Shown here piece after piece: positions 1 to 7,924 of a stretch of DNA of 64,000 nt. Every line of letters starts with the position of its first letter. Position 1 is the first letter of the stretch. The position numbers and the translations under genes were made by a program. The DNA is taken from positions 298,894 through 362,893 of the forward strand of contig FR888508.1 in NCBI GenBank assembly GCA_000432155.1, read 5' to 3'. Origin of the DNA: Eubacterium sp. CAG:274 (GTDB taxonomy: Bacteria; Bacillota; Clostridia; Lachnospirales; CAG-274). Under the pieces are notes generated by a model. It worked only from the letters and a program-made list of their open reading frames with translations, did not search any database and was not told where the DNA came from.

Positions 1-259
1 CTACAACCATAATAGAAGATTGTATTCTCTTAGGGTTAGAACAAATTGTGCATGGGTCCGTATCTGTAAGAGTACAACACTTTGAACAGTATTTCACATT
101 TTTCTTTGCACTAAGTATAGTATCAGCAAGAAGTTCTGCATCTTTTTCTGGCATATTTATAATATGGAATGCCAATCTTTGAGCACTTTTGCCACCGATA
201 CCCGGCAGTCTGGAAAGCTGTTCAATAAGTCGATTTACATAACCGCCGTAATAATTCAT
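1..259 (-). CDS. recR: Recombination mediator RecR, N-terminal part
   Basis: RecR binds DNA with RecO/RecF and helps load RecA at gaps during recombinational repair. The visible 86 residues contain the helix-hairpin-helix region (about residues 7-30, with LPGIGGKSAQR) and a complete C4 zinc finger (C58, C61, C70, C73). The Toprim domain lies beyond the left edge, so the gene is cut by the window and not known to be broken. The ATG follows AGGAGA, and the stop codon of ybaB (TAG) is fused to that ribosome site. The order dnaX-ybaB-recR is the classic bacterial arrangement and supports the assignment. Confidence 0.95.
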   Translation of the reverse strand, partial: MNYYGGYVNRLIEQLSRLPGIGGKSAQRLAFHIINMPEKDAELLADTILSAKKNVKYCSKCCTLTDTDPCTICSNPKRIQSSIMVV

Positions 260-268
260 TTCAATCTC

Positions 269-616
269 CTAGAATAAACCTGGGATGTTGCCACCAAGAC
301 CACCAGCGATACCACCTAATGCACCACTAGCTGCTTCATCAGCCTGTCTGATAGCTTCATTTACAGCTGTCATAACTAAGTCCTGAAGCATTTCTACATC
401 ATCTGGGTCTACAACTTCTGGATTAATATCAATAGACTTAATTTCCTTTTTACCTGTAATAACAACCTTAACAGCACCACCGCCGCTTGTTACTTCAAAT
501 TCCTTTGTTTCAAGTTCCTGCTGTGCCTCAGCCATCTGCCTCTGCATTCTCTGAGCCTGCTTCATAAGATTGTTCATATTCATACCGCCGAAACCGCCGT
601 TAAAACCTTTTGCCAT
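269..616 (-). CDS. ybaB: YbaB/EbfC family nucleoid-associated protein
   Basis: A small dimeric DNA-binding protein of the YbaB/EbfC family, about 115 residues and thus normal length. The N-terminus is rich in Gly, Asn and Met, followed by the family helix ([18 protein letters not shown]) and the core with [17 protein letters not shown] chose the ATG at 616 because GGAGG lies eight bases upstream. A start 21 bases further out at 637 would lack a ribosome site. It sits 61 bases downstream of dnaX with no visible terminator, so it is probably cotranscribed with dnaX and recR. Confidence 0.93.
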   Translation of the reverse strand: MAKGFNGGFGGMNMNNLMKQAQRMQRQMAEAQQELETKEFEVTSGGGAVKVVITGKKEIKSIDINPEVVDPDDVEMLQDLVMTAVNEAIRQADEAASGALGGIAGGLGGNIPGLF

Positions 617-677
617 TTTTATCCTCCTAAAAATCAAATATAATTAATTATATAATATTTATTTACTCTTATCAAGT

Positions 678-2270
678 CTAATCTATAAAATTAACATTAT
701 CTCCAAGTACAGCAAAACTTTCTTTTGTAAGAACTTTTACTGTATTATCTCTTGCACCATAAACTTCGCTGTGCATAGTATTATAATTCTTTTCAAGTAT
801 AAGTTTTATATTAAATTCTTTGCTATAAAACTTTGTAATATTCTCAACTATTTCATCAATATTCTTTGTAAGTACCACAAGATGTCCATTTGTAGGGCAA
901 ACTAAGTACATAATATCTCCGTCTATAAAAGCTGGAATAACACTACCAAGCATAGCCTTAACAATACCAGTATTAAGAGAAGAAACAAACTTTTTCCAAG
1001 TTGATATAACCTCCTTAATATCCTCTGGTATTGCCTTTGTAATTACAACTTCTTTTTCCGGTCCTTCCTCCTGTGCTTGTACTGGTGCGTTATTTACAAC
1101 ACCACTAGAAGGAACTCCGCCCTTTTCAATTACACGCTCAATATCAGCCATACGCTTAACAACTGAACCATAATCCTGACCTGTAACCGGATTACAACCC
1201 TTTATACAACATACCTCTAAAAGTATTCTAGGATTCGGAGAATACTTCATTTGGTTAGCAAGTTCAGAAAAATTGCTTATAAGTATAAGTAAGTAATCGT
1301 AGCCTATGGAATTTCCCTGTTGTCTTAATTTTTCAATATAATCCTGAGAATAATCTAATGCCTTTGATTCTTTATTTACAGAAACAGCTAAAAGCAAATT
1401 TCTTAAATGCAAAATCATATCTTGAACAAACTGTTGTATATCTCTCCCCTTAATAACAATGTCGTCTATGATTTCCATACATTTTCCACTATCATTAAAG
1501 TTCATAGCTGATGTAATATCAAAAAATACACCTCTGTCTGTTGCACCAGTAATTTCTCTTACTTCTTTTTCTGTAATTCTTCTATCATAGTAAAAACTAA
1601 GGCATTGGTCAAGCACACTAAGGGCATCTCTCATAGCACCGTCTGAAATTTCAGCAATATATTCAAGTGCCGAAATATCCACATCAGCTTTCTCATTTTC
1701 CATATATTCAGTCAAAACTTTTACCATATCTTTGTGACCAATTCTATGAAAATCAAATCTTTGGCAACGAGAAAGAACAGTTACTGGCATTTTTTGAGGG
1801 TCTGTTGTTGCCAGTATAAACACAACATGGGCTGGTGGCTCTTCCAATGTTTTTAAAAGAGCATTAAATGCACTGGTAGTAAGCATATGCACTTCATCAA
1901 TAATGTATACCTTATATCTGCCCTCTGTAGGTGGATATTTTACTTCTTCCACTATATCTCTAATATTATCAACACTATTGTTACTAGCAGCATCAATTTC
2001 AATAATATTTAAGTTAGTACCCTTTAAAGCCTCTTTACAGACCGAACATTCGTTACAAGGTTTTTCGCCCTCTCCAGTACAATTTATGGCTCTGGCAAAA
2101 ATTTTAGCAGTTGTAGTTTTACCTGTACCTCTAGTACCACAGAACAAATATGCGTGATTTATTCTGTCTTTTTCAATCTGATTTTTCAGAGTTCTTATTA
2201 TATGCTCCTGACCGATTACATCTTCAAATCGTTGAGGTCTTAATCTTCTATAAAGTGCCTGATACGCCAT
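678..2270 (-). CDS. dnaX: DNA polymerase III subunits gamma/tau
   Basis: The clamp-loader ATPase that loads the sliding clamp and couples the replicase. Visible features: Walker A GTRGTGKT at residues 45-52, the zinc cysteines C64, C72, C75 and C78, Walker B IIDEVH, and the SRC arginine-finger motif (LSRCQRF). The 530-residue length includes a tau-like C-terminal domain. I saw no obvious frameshift slippery site and did not search exhaustively. The upstream DUF1189 gene ends in TAG fused to the AGGAGG of this gene, so coupled translation is likely. The second clamp-loader gene, holB, lies at 18.4 kb. Confidence 0.96.
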   Translation of the reverse strand: MAYQALYRRLRPQRFEDVIGQEHIIRTLKNQIEKDRINHAYLFCGTRGTGKTTTAKIFARAINCTGEGEKPCNECSVCKEALKGTNLNIIEIDAASNNSVDNIRDIVEEVKYPPTEGRYKVYIIDEVHMLTTSAFNALLKTLEEPPAHVVFILATTDPQKMPVTVLSRCQRFDFHRIGHKDMVKVLTEYMENEKADVDISALEYIAEISDGAMRDALSVLDQCLSFYYDRRITEKEVREITGATDRGVFFDITSAMNFNDSGKCMEIIDDIVIKGRDIQQFVQDMILHLRNLLLAVSVNKESKALDYSQDYIEKLRQQGNSIGYDYLLILISNFSELANQMKYSPNPRILLEVCCIKGCNPVTGQDYGSVVKRMADIERVIEKGGVPSSGVVNNAPVQAQEEGPEKEVVITKAIPEDIKEVISTWKKFVSSLNTGIVKAMLGSVIPAFIDGDIMYLVCPTNGHLVVLTKNIDEIVENITKFYSKEFNIKLILEKNYNTMHSEVYGARDNTVKVLTKESFAVLGDNVNFID

Positions 2271-2279
2271 AAAAACCTC

Positions 2280-3080
2280 CTATAATGTAGCTACAATATA
2301 TCCATTACTTGCCTTAATATTTTTAAGACCAAGATACATATATACCCCTACTAAAACAGCAAACAGAATAACATTAAAATTGTTATTTCCTGTATATCCC
2401 AATAAATTCATAACAGCTGATGTAACTGCGGTTAACAAGCTAGGAAAAGTAATTGCATAAATGCCTAATTTGACCATACCACCGTATCTTATTTGTGTCT
2501 TTACAAAAGCATTTATTAAATTGCCTATACAAATAGACAAAAGCACATATATTGCATAATTAAAAACATACATACCAAACATCATAAACACGATACAGCC
2601 AAGCATAAGCTTTACTAAAAGGGATTGTTCAAGATATTTAACTATCTTTTCCTTTGTAAGTCCATCAAAAGACCTGTCGTCAAATCTTATTTCCTGATAC
2701 TGCATTGGGTTTGCAACTATTAATTTTGTACTATCTGCAATAACTGCAACTGTATTATCACTTACCATATCTTTTGTTGCCACAAAATCTGGTGAAGTAT
2801 CAACTACTATATCTATACCAGCAATTTCATCTTCAAATTTATAGTCAGAGCATATAAGTTTGCCATTTTCTATAGAAAACTCTGGCAAGTATGTATTAGC
2901 AAGACCTGAAATGCCTCCTGCTTGAGCATATCCATGAAAAAATGCTCCACACTTTATACAAAAACATAATGCACAAATTATAATAAAATACCAAAAAACT
3001 CTCATTGGTTTATTTAAAAGCAATCTACTATATTGCCCAAATCTACATAAAGCAGTTATAAACTGGCTTGAAAATTTCAT
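2280..3080 (-). CDS. DUF1189-like multi-spanning membrane protein
   Basis: Function unknown. The 266-residue protein has one membrane segment near residues 28-48, then about 100 extracytoplasmic residues, then three or four more membrane segments from about residue 155 to the end. This layout and the N-terminal phrase with LLLNKPMRVFWYF resemble the DUF1189 family, assigned from memory of the family. The ATG follows GGAGG. It lies directly upstream of dnaX with its stop inside the dnaX ribosome site, and 35 bases downstream of the GH26-like gene, so it probably belongs to the recU-to-recR transcription unit. Confidence 0.65.
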   Translation of the reverse strand: MKFSSQFITALCRFGQYSRLLLNKPMRVFWYFIIICALCFCIKCGAFFHGYAQAGGISGLANTYLPEFSIENGKLICSDYKFEDEIAGIDIVVDTSPDFVATKDMVSDNTVAVIADSTKLIVANPMQYQEIRFDDRSFDGLTKEKIVKYLEQSLLVKLMLGCIVFMMFGMYVFNYAIYVLLSICIGNLINAFVKTQIRYGGMVKLGIYAITFPSLLTAVTSAVMNLLGYTGNNNFNVILFAVLVGVYMYLGLKNIKASNGYIVATL

Positions 3081-3115
3081 AAACTTACCTCCATCAAAAT
3101 ATCCCTACTATTATA

Positions 3116-4174
3116 CTACATTTTTTTACTTTTGACAAATACCTTTGCCGTAGAATTATCAACATTAAAATTTCTTACACACTTTAAATTTTCATAATTT
3201 GAAGATGTTGTTTTCAAATTCAATCTTTCTGCCGTTTTAATATTTACATACATTTTATCATTTATTAAATATGCTACTTCTCCTACTTGTGAAAAGTATT
3301 TTTTCCTATTTAATAAATCTGTGCAATATTTGTAATTTTCAATCAGTTTAGAATTTTCTGATAATTTATAATTATTTTCTTCATTATTTTCTTCTGAATA
3401 ACTAATATAATTTACTACTGAAACACCCTTAAAATCAGCTACTACATTATACAATACAGACATTTCATTAATAGCATCTTCCAAATAATATTTTCTATTA
3501 ACATTTGAAAAATGTGATACAGAAATATTTAACATTATAGGCTTTTCACTAAAATATCTACAAATAGACATAACATTAGGTAACTGAGAATCTATGCCCT
3601 TTTCATTACATCTTTCTTTTATATCTATGCCTATCCAATCTACAGGTAAATTTTTAGGATACGCATCTCCAACATTTGCACAACTACTGTCTATACTCCA
3701 TACTATGGCAATATTAGGTGCTGTTGTCTTTAATATTTCAGATATTTCTGCGTACTTTTCAACATCATATCCACAATCAGGTTCAATAAAAATAGGTTTA
3801 TCCAAATCTCTTGATATTTCAGCACATTTCTTAACTTCCTCTTTTGAAATATTATAGGGCAATATTATCATAGGAATTTTATTTTTTGAATATAAATCAA
3901 TAACCCAATCTGTTGGAAATTCTTCCTTAACTTTTAATCTTCTAATATAAATATCATTTGTTACAGATGTTACATTCTCGAAATTTTCCACTTCTCCAAG
4001 AGCAATATCCTCACATATTCCTGCACCCTTTAAAATTCTATCCCCTTTATATAAACCTGTTGATACATTAGTATCTTCTACACACAAACTATATGCTTTT
4101 GCAATATTCTTCTTTTCATTTAGTTGAGAGTTAAAAGCCAACATAATTGTCAAAATTGTCAAAAGCATTTTCAT
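3116..4174 (-). CDS. Secreted GH26-like TIM-barrel protein, probably degenerate
   Basis: A hydrophobic N-terminus (about residues 1-15) suggests export. The middle resembles the second half of a family 26 glycoside hydrolase barrel: APNIAIVWSID, then VDWIGID, then KPIMLNISVS. In active GH26 enzymes the last strand normally carries the nucleophile glutamate (PIM-x-x-E-F/Y), which is not present here. The final 60 residues (YLINDKMYVNIKTAERLNL) resemble a stalk-type domain. The gene starts four bases after recU, with its GGAGG inside the recU end. A sugar-binding or structural role seems more likely than catalysis. The fold assignment is moderate and the substrate is unknown. Confidence 0.45.
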   Translation of the reverse strand: MKMLLTILTIMLAFNSQLNEKKNIAKAYSLCVEDTNVSTGLYKGDRILKGAGICEDIALGEVENFENVTSVTNDIYIRRLKVKEEFPTDWVIDLYSKNKIPMIILPYNISKEEVKKCAEISRDLDKPIFIEPDCGYDVEKYAEISEILKTTAPNIAIVWSIDSSCANVGDAYPKNLPVDWIGIDIKERCNEKGIDSQLPNVMSICRYFSEKPIMLNISVSHFSNVNRKYYLEDAINEMSVLYNVVADFKGVSVVNYISYSEENNEENNYKLSENSKLIENYKYCTDLLNRKKYFSQVGEVAYLINDKMYVNIKTAERLNLKTTSSNYENLKCVRNFNVDNSTAKVFVKSKKM

Positions 4175-4177
4175 AAA

Positions 4178-4708
4178 CTATTCCTCCAGAAGAAAAGTAT
4201 TTATAGCCTCTAAATAATGCACAGGAAAACCATTTTTGTTATATACTCTATATTTTTCCTCAAAAGCAGTATAAGGAATTGACTTTCTACCTCCCTTTTG
4301 AGCATTATTCCAATATTCTTTTAACACTTTAAGGGGCAAAAAATAACATTCGTCAGCATCTTTACAATTTACTAGAAGAAATGATATTCCACCTTGTTTT
4401 TGAAAATCCTCCATAAATTCCACCTGATGCTGATGTACATTCTGCAAAGGCAATCTACCTTGATGTGTTTCCTTTGCATCAAAACAAATAGGTATTCCCT
4501 GTGCCGCTCCAATATAGTCAATAGTAGATTTCTGGTCAAAGTAAGCTAATGTAATAACTCCTTTGCTTTTATCTAACTTCATCGGAGTTATTGGAGTCGG
4601 TACTTTTTGTATTATGGCCAAATTTTTTTCCCTATATACTTTATTTGTCATATTTATCATTTCTTCAAAACTACTTCCTCTTAACCCTCTTGTATTCCAA
4701 TATCCCAT
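4178..4708 (-). CDS. recU: Holliday junction resolvase RecU
   Basis: RecU cleaves Holliday junctions in Gram-positive bacteria. The family signature is clear: STIDYIG, then PICFDAKET with the catalytic Asp and Glu-Lys pattern, then LPLQNVHQHQVEFM. At 176 residues it is slightly short for the family but has the expected C-terminal region. The ATG at 4708 follows GGGAGG; an in-frame TTG twelve bases upstream overlaps that ribosome site and is unlikely. The family often sits next to a penicillin-binding protein gene, but here it leads a unit running into a GH26-like gene and dnaX. Confidence 0.93.
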   Translation of the reverse strand: MGYWNTRGLRGSSFEEMINMTNKVYREKNLAIIQKVPTPITPMKLDKSKGVITLAYFDQKSTIDYIGAAQGIPICFDAKETHQGRLPLQNVHQHQVEFMEDFQKQGGISFLLVNCKDADECYFLPLKVLKEYWNNAQKGGRKSIPYTAFEEKYRVYNKNGFPVHYLEAINTFLLEE

Positions 4709-4758
4709 TTTTCCTCCCAAAATAATTAAAATTCACTATTTTTTAACGATTAATAAAC

Positions 4759-4787
4759 ATTTTAGCACACATTCAGTTTTTTGTAAC
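4759..4787 (-). promoter_or_regulatory. Candidate sigma-A promoter for the recU unit
   Basis: On the minus strand GTTACA and TAAAAT are separated by 17 bases, about 50 bases upstream of the recU start. The -10 is good and the -35 is only a partial match. Confidence 0.35.
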
Positions 4788-4797
4788 TATTTAATAC

Positions 4798-4826
4798 TTG
4801 AAATAATGTCATTTTTTCATTATAAT
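4798..4826 (+). promoter_or_regulatory. Sigma-A promoter for the LysM-G5 gene
   Basis: TTGAAA, 17 bases, then a perfect TATAAT, about 114 bases upstream of the ATG at 4940. It is divergent from the recU promoter candidate. Confidence 0.65.
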
Positions 4827-4939
4827 ATAGCGTAATGAGTTATTCTCGGATATATGCACACTTCTTATAGGTGTATATATAATTTACATTTTATAAAACT
4901 AATCAAAAAATAAATATCAATAGAAAGAAGGATAATCTT

Positions 4940-6145
4940 ATGCCTCCAAGACCTAAGACAGCTAAACTTTCCCAAAATCCATTAAAATTTAGAAACAAAG
5001 GCGACAGACCATTAATTTTTCCTGTAAATGCTGATACAGCTAGAAAAACTACTCGTCAAAGAACACCGTCTAATTTTAAATTTAATGGTAAACCAATTAT
5101 AACCCTATTAATTGCAATTTTAGTTATTTGCCTTTTAGGTTCTTTTGTATTTAGAAAAAATGCCCTTGCCGTTGTTGTTAACAACAATACCATCGGATAT
5201 ATAAAAGATACTTCAACAACTGAAGATGAATTTAAACAACTTATAACAGCTAAACTTAAAGAAACAGTTGGTAATGAGTTGGAAATCAACGAAAGTATTA
5301 AGTTAAAACCTGTAAATGGCTTATTTAAGAATGTTAGTGGAAATTCTGAAGAAGTTATATCTAAGGTTTGTCAATCAGTTACTTACAAACAGCAGGCAAC
5401 TTCAATACAAGTTGAAGGTAAGCCTTATGTAACAGTTTCAAATCTTGAACAGGCAAAAGAGGCTTTAGCAACTACCCTTAAAAAGTACAAAGCCCCAGAC
5501 GGAACTACTGACCCTGAATTTGCTATACAAATTGGAACAGCTAATGTTTTTGTAGATAATAAAGATGTATTAACTGTAGACCAAGCTGTAGAAAAGCTCT
5601 CTGAAACTAAACAGGTTACAAGAACTCATACTGTAGTTGCTGGCGATACATTTGCTTCTATTGCATCAAATGCCGGTATGACAGAAGCTGAATTGTTAAA
5701 GGCTAATCCATCTATATCATCTGAAGCAAAAGCAAACTTACAAATTGGTCAGAAGTTGACAGTAACTTCTAATGTACCTGTTCTTCCAATAAGAACATTT
5801 AAAACAACTACAAAAGAAGAAATTATTGACTTTACAGCCGTAAGAACAAAGAATTATAATATGCCTGTTGGCTATTCAAAGGTTACTACTCCTGGACAGG
5901 AAGGTAAAAAACAGGTTATTGAAAAGACACCATACATTAATGGTGAACAGTCTGGCGAAGTTCAAAAGAGTGAAAAAATCATTTCACAGCCTGTTACAAA
6001 GCAGATTGAAGTTGGTGCTGCACAGGTTTCAGGTAGTAGTTATGGCTATAGCAGTAGTTCAAGTACAAGTAGCTACAGCAGTAGTCGTAGCAGTAGAAAC
6101 AGTAGCAGTAACAGTAATAGCGATAGTTACGGTAATAATGACTAA
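4940..6145 (+). CDS. Membrane-anchored LysM-G5 cell-wall protein without peptidase domain
   Basis: A 401-residue cell-envelope protein. It has a basic cytoplasmic N-terminus, one membrane helix at about residues 53-70, and an extracellular region like that preceding M23 peptidases in Clostridia. A LysM peptidoglycan-binding domain follows (about 229-278, HTVVAGDTFASIASNAG), then a G5 domain (about 283-358), then a tail of some 40 residues made almost only of Ser, Asn, Tyr and Gly. Relatives with this order usually end in an M23 endopeptidase, which is absent here. It probably binds the wall without cutting it. The start follows GAAGG. It is monocistronic, ending at a hairpin terminator. Confidence 0.8.
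   Translation: MPPRPKTAKLSQNPLKFRNKGDRPLIFPVNADTARKTTRQRTPSNFKFNGKPIITLLIAILVICLLGSFVFRKNALAVVVNNNTIGYIKDTSTTEDEFKQLITAKLKETVGNELEINESIKLKPVNGLFKNVSGNSEEVISKVCQSVTYKQQATSIQVEGKPYVTVSNLEQAKEALATTLKKYKAPDGTTDPEFAIQIGTANVFVDNKDVLTVDQAVEKLSETKQVTRTHTVVAGDTFASIASNAGMTEAELLKANPSISSEAKANLQIGQKLTVTSNVPVLPIRTFKTTTKEEIIDFTAVRTKNYNMPVGYSKVTTPGQEGKKQVIEKTPYINGEQSGEVQKSEKIISQPVTKQIEVGAAQVSGSSYGYSSSSSTSSYSSSRSSRNSSSNSNSDSYGNND
6042..6141 (+). repeat. Low-complexity serine/asparagine codon repeat
   Basis: Near-repetitive AGT/AGC/AAC triplets encode the Ser-rich tail of the LysM-G5 protein. The tract could be prone to slippage. Confidence 0.7.
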
Positions 6146-6150
6146 ATAAA

Positions 6151-6183
6151 AAAACTGAAAGCATTTTGCTTTCAGTTTTTTTA
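6151..6183. terminator. Bidirectional terminator between convergent genes
   Basis: A perfect nine-pair stem (ACTGAAAGC with GCTTTCAGT) and a five-base loop, flanked by an A-run and a T-run. It serves both the LysM-G5 gene and the minus-strand stalk-domain gene ending at 6184. Confidence 0.88.
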
Positions 6184-7164
6184 TTAGGCATTCTTTTTTC
6201 TTATACCATTCATAACACTTGCTGTCTTATTCTGTACAGTTGTTATACTGTTTGTCTTTTTAGTAAATTCATCTACAGAAGTTGCCATACCACAAGCATC
6301 TATTGCATCTATAATTTTATTTTTTGCATTCATTAATTCTTGTCTAGCACCATTATATCTTCCATATTTATTTTGGAATTCGTCAAGTTTTCTACAAGTT
6401 TGAACCATTTTTATATATGCTGTCTTTGCAGCAGCAACAAATTTCTTTTCTTCTGGTGTCTTCGCCATATCTAACCAATTCTTTGTAGTTCTGTTTATAT
6501 ATGAATTAGTCAATCTAGTGGCAGTTTTTGCAGTACCTAATGAATAATTATTAAGTGCCAATCTTAAATCCTGAAGAACCATTTTGTGTAAAGCTCTTGA
6601 TACTCCTGGAATACGACTATCATTGTAGTTAACTGTTGTTGTTTCTGTTGTAGCCTCTGTTGTTGCCTTTGTTGTAGTTGTAGCCTTTGTTGTCGTAGTG
6701 GCTCTAGTTGCCTTTGTTGTAGTTGTCATTTTAGCCAAAGCTGTATCAGTAATTACGATATTATTGTTTATAGCATCATATCTTATTTTACAGCCAAAGC
6801 CAGTAGAAATAACTCTTATAGGTACATATGTAAAATTATCTATAACAACAGGTGGTGACTGTATCTCCACTTCCTGCTTACCTACTTTAACTATATTACT
6901 ACCTACCTGTATAGAAACAGACTTATTCTTTCTTGTTGCCTTTATGCTTTTTGTATTTGCGTCCCAAGAAATTTTAGCTTGTAATACCTCCATAGTTTCT
7001 CTAAAAGGAACCATGGTAACCCCATCTATAATCTTAGGTGAAACCTTCATATTTGCATTTTCACCATTTACAACTATTCCAATCTCATCTTTAGCACTTA
7101 CAAGAATACCTGCTGATACAATCATTATTCCCATAAGAACAAACATCAAAAATATTTTTTTCAT
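6184..7164 (-). CDS. Secreted stalk-domain (copper amine oxidase N-terminal-like) protein, paralogue 1
   Basis: Function unknown. A signal peptide (about residues 1-24) is followed by a region of copper-amine-oxidase N-terminal/stalk type (about 27-140, with ISWDANTKSIKATRKNKSVS and TYVPIRVIS). Next come a Thr-rich linker (about 145-178) and a helical domain of about 140 residues beginning near NNYSLGTAKTATRL. The name reflects a structural module of Clostridia surface proteins; no amine oxidase catalytic domain is present. The same layout recurs at 7925 and 8936, but this copy is the most diverged. It has its own promoter and is separated from its paralogues by the HIT gene. Confidence 0.8.
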   Translation of the reverse strand: MKKIFLMFVLMGIMIVSAGILVSAKDEIGIVVNGENANMKVSPKIIDGVTMVPFRETMEVLQAKISWDANTKSIKATRKNKSVSIQVGSNIVKVGKQEVEIQSPPVVIDNFTYVPIRVISTGFGCKIRYDAINNNIVITDTALAKMTTTTKATRATTTTKATTTTKATTEATTETTTVNYNDSRIPGVSRALHKMVLQDLRLALNNYSLGTAKTATRLTNSYINRTTKNWLDMAKTPEEKKFVAAAKTAYIKMVQTCRKLDEFQNKYGRYNGARQELMNAKNKIIDAIDACGMATSVDEFTKKTNSITTVQNKTASVMNGIRKKNA

Positions 7165-7194
7165 ATTAAAGAAACCTCCTCACATATCACTTCC

Positions 7195-7223
7195 ATTATA
7201 CCAAATTTAATTTTCTATGTCTA
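7195..7223 (-). promoter_or_regulatory. Sigma-A promoter for stalk-domain paralogue 1
   Basis: On the minus strand TAGACA, 17 bases, then a perfect TATAAT, 31 bases upstream of the start at 7164. Confidence 0.65.
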
Positions 7224-7232
7224 TAACATTGA

Positions 7233-7260
7233 TTGACAATTATTTTAAAAATGTTATAAT
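7233..7260 (+). promoter_or_regulatory. Sigma-A promoter for the HIT gene
   Basis: Perfect TTGACA and perfect TATAAT with a 16-base spacer. It lies about 135 bases upstream of the ATG, implying a leader of about 125 bases in which I see no recognised riboswitch. Confidence 0.6.
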
Positions 7261-7394
7261 ATTATGTATATTATTTTAATTGGTTTTAACTTTTGTTTAT
7301 TTTTCAGACAAAATTATAAAACTATTTACTCAGAATAGAAAGTTCTATTTCTGATAAAAATTGTATTATACTTACTTTTTTGGAGGGTTACAAA

Positions 7395-7820
7395 ATGGAA
7401 ACTGTAGATACTTGTTTATATTGCAAAAACAAAGAAAAACTTGATTCTTTAATGATACCTATTGCTGAATTAGGTGTAACTAAATTATATCTTTTCAGAG
7501 AACAAACTTACTATGGCAGATGCGTTATAGCTTATAAGGACCATGGTGTTGAACTTACTGACCTTAGCCCTGAAGAATCAGCTCTTTTCATTCAGGATAT
7601 GCAGAGAGTAGGTAAGGCTATTACTGCTGCTGTTAACCCAGCAAAAGTAAACTACGGTATGTTTAGTGATACACTTCCTCATCTTCATGTTCACATTGTA
7701 CCAAAGCAGAAAGATGGCTACGGTTTTGGTGGCACATTTGAAATGAATGTAAATCCACCTAAATACCTTACTGATGAAGAATACGAAGTAATTATCAACA
7801 AAATTAAAGAAAATCTTTAA
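7395..7820 (+). CDS. HIT family nucleotide hydrolase or transferase
   Basis: A 141-residue histidine-triad protein of the Hint/Fhit superfamily, which cleaves nucleoside phosphoramidates or dinucleotides in the cytoplasm. The catalytic triad is seen in LPHLHVHIVPK (HxHxH), followed by DGYGFGG. The ATG at 7395 follows GGAGGG; the in-frame TTG at 7380 lies before that site and is unlikely. The gene is alone on the plus strand between paralogous minus-strand genes. Its last seven codons (about 7800-7820) overlap the first hairpin of a dispersed repeat element, so the C-terminus may have been set by insertion of that element. Confidence 0.88.
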   Translation: METVDTCLYCKNKEKLDSLMIPIAELGVTKLYLFREQTYYGRCVIAYKDHGVELTDLSPEESALFIQDMQRVGKAITAAVNPAKVNYGMFSDTLPHLHVHIVPKQKDGYGFGGTFEMNVNPPKYLTDEEYEVIINKIKENL

Positions 7821-7866
7821 TTTGTGACTTGTTTCACAAGCCATCGGATTTATCTTTCCGATTCAC
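7795..7866 (+). repeat. Three-hairpin dispersed element, copy 1
   Basis: Hairpin 1 is AAATTAAAG paired with CTTTAATTT across a five-base loop; it lies over the end of the HIT coding sequence. Hairpin 2 is GACTTG/CAAGCC with one mismatch. Hairpin 3 is ATCGGA/TCCGAT with the loop tttatctt. The copy ends in TCAC. Hairpin 3 matches copies 2 and 3 base for base. Confidence 0.85.
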
Positions 7867-7880
7867 TATTTCACTATCAA

Positions 7881-7910
7881 AAAAGGACTGGATTTTTCCA
7901 GTCCTTTTTT
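7881..7910. terminator. Bidirectional terminator
   Basis: A twelve-pair stem (AAAAGGACTGGA with its complement) and a four-base loop, with a T-run on each side. It ends the HIT transcript and the operon coming from 11.3 kb. Confidence 0.88.
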
Positions 7911-7924
7911 TATCAAATATTGTA

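Noticed and set aside
617..677. SRP RNA or other small RNA near dnaX-ybaB-recR
   Set aside because: Some Firmicutes carry ffs near dnaX, but the gaps here are short, AT-rich and show no conserved GGAA/GCAG-type fold.
6698..7210. Plus-strand reading frame of 170 codons
   Set aside because: Antisense to stalk-domain paralogue 1, with no ribosome site and the same mirrored Thr-linker composition.
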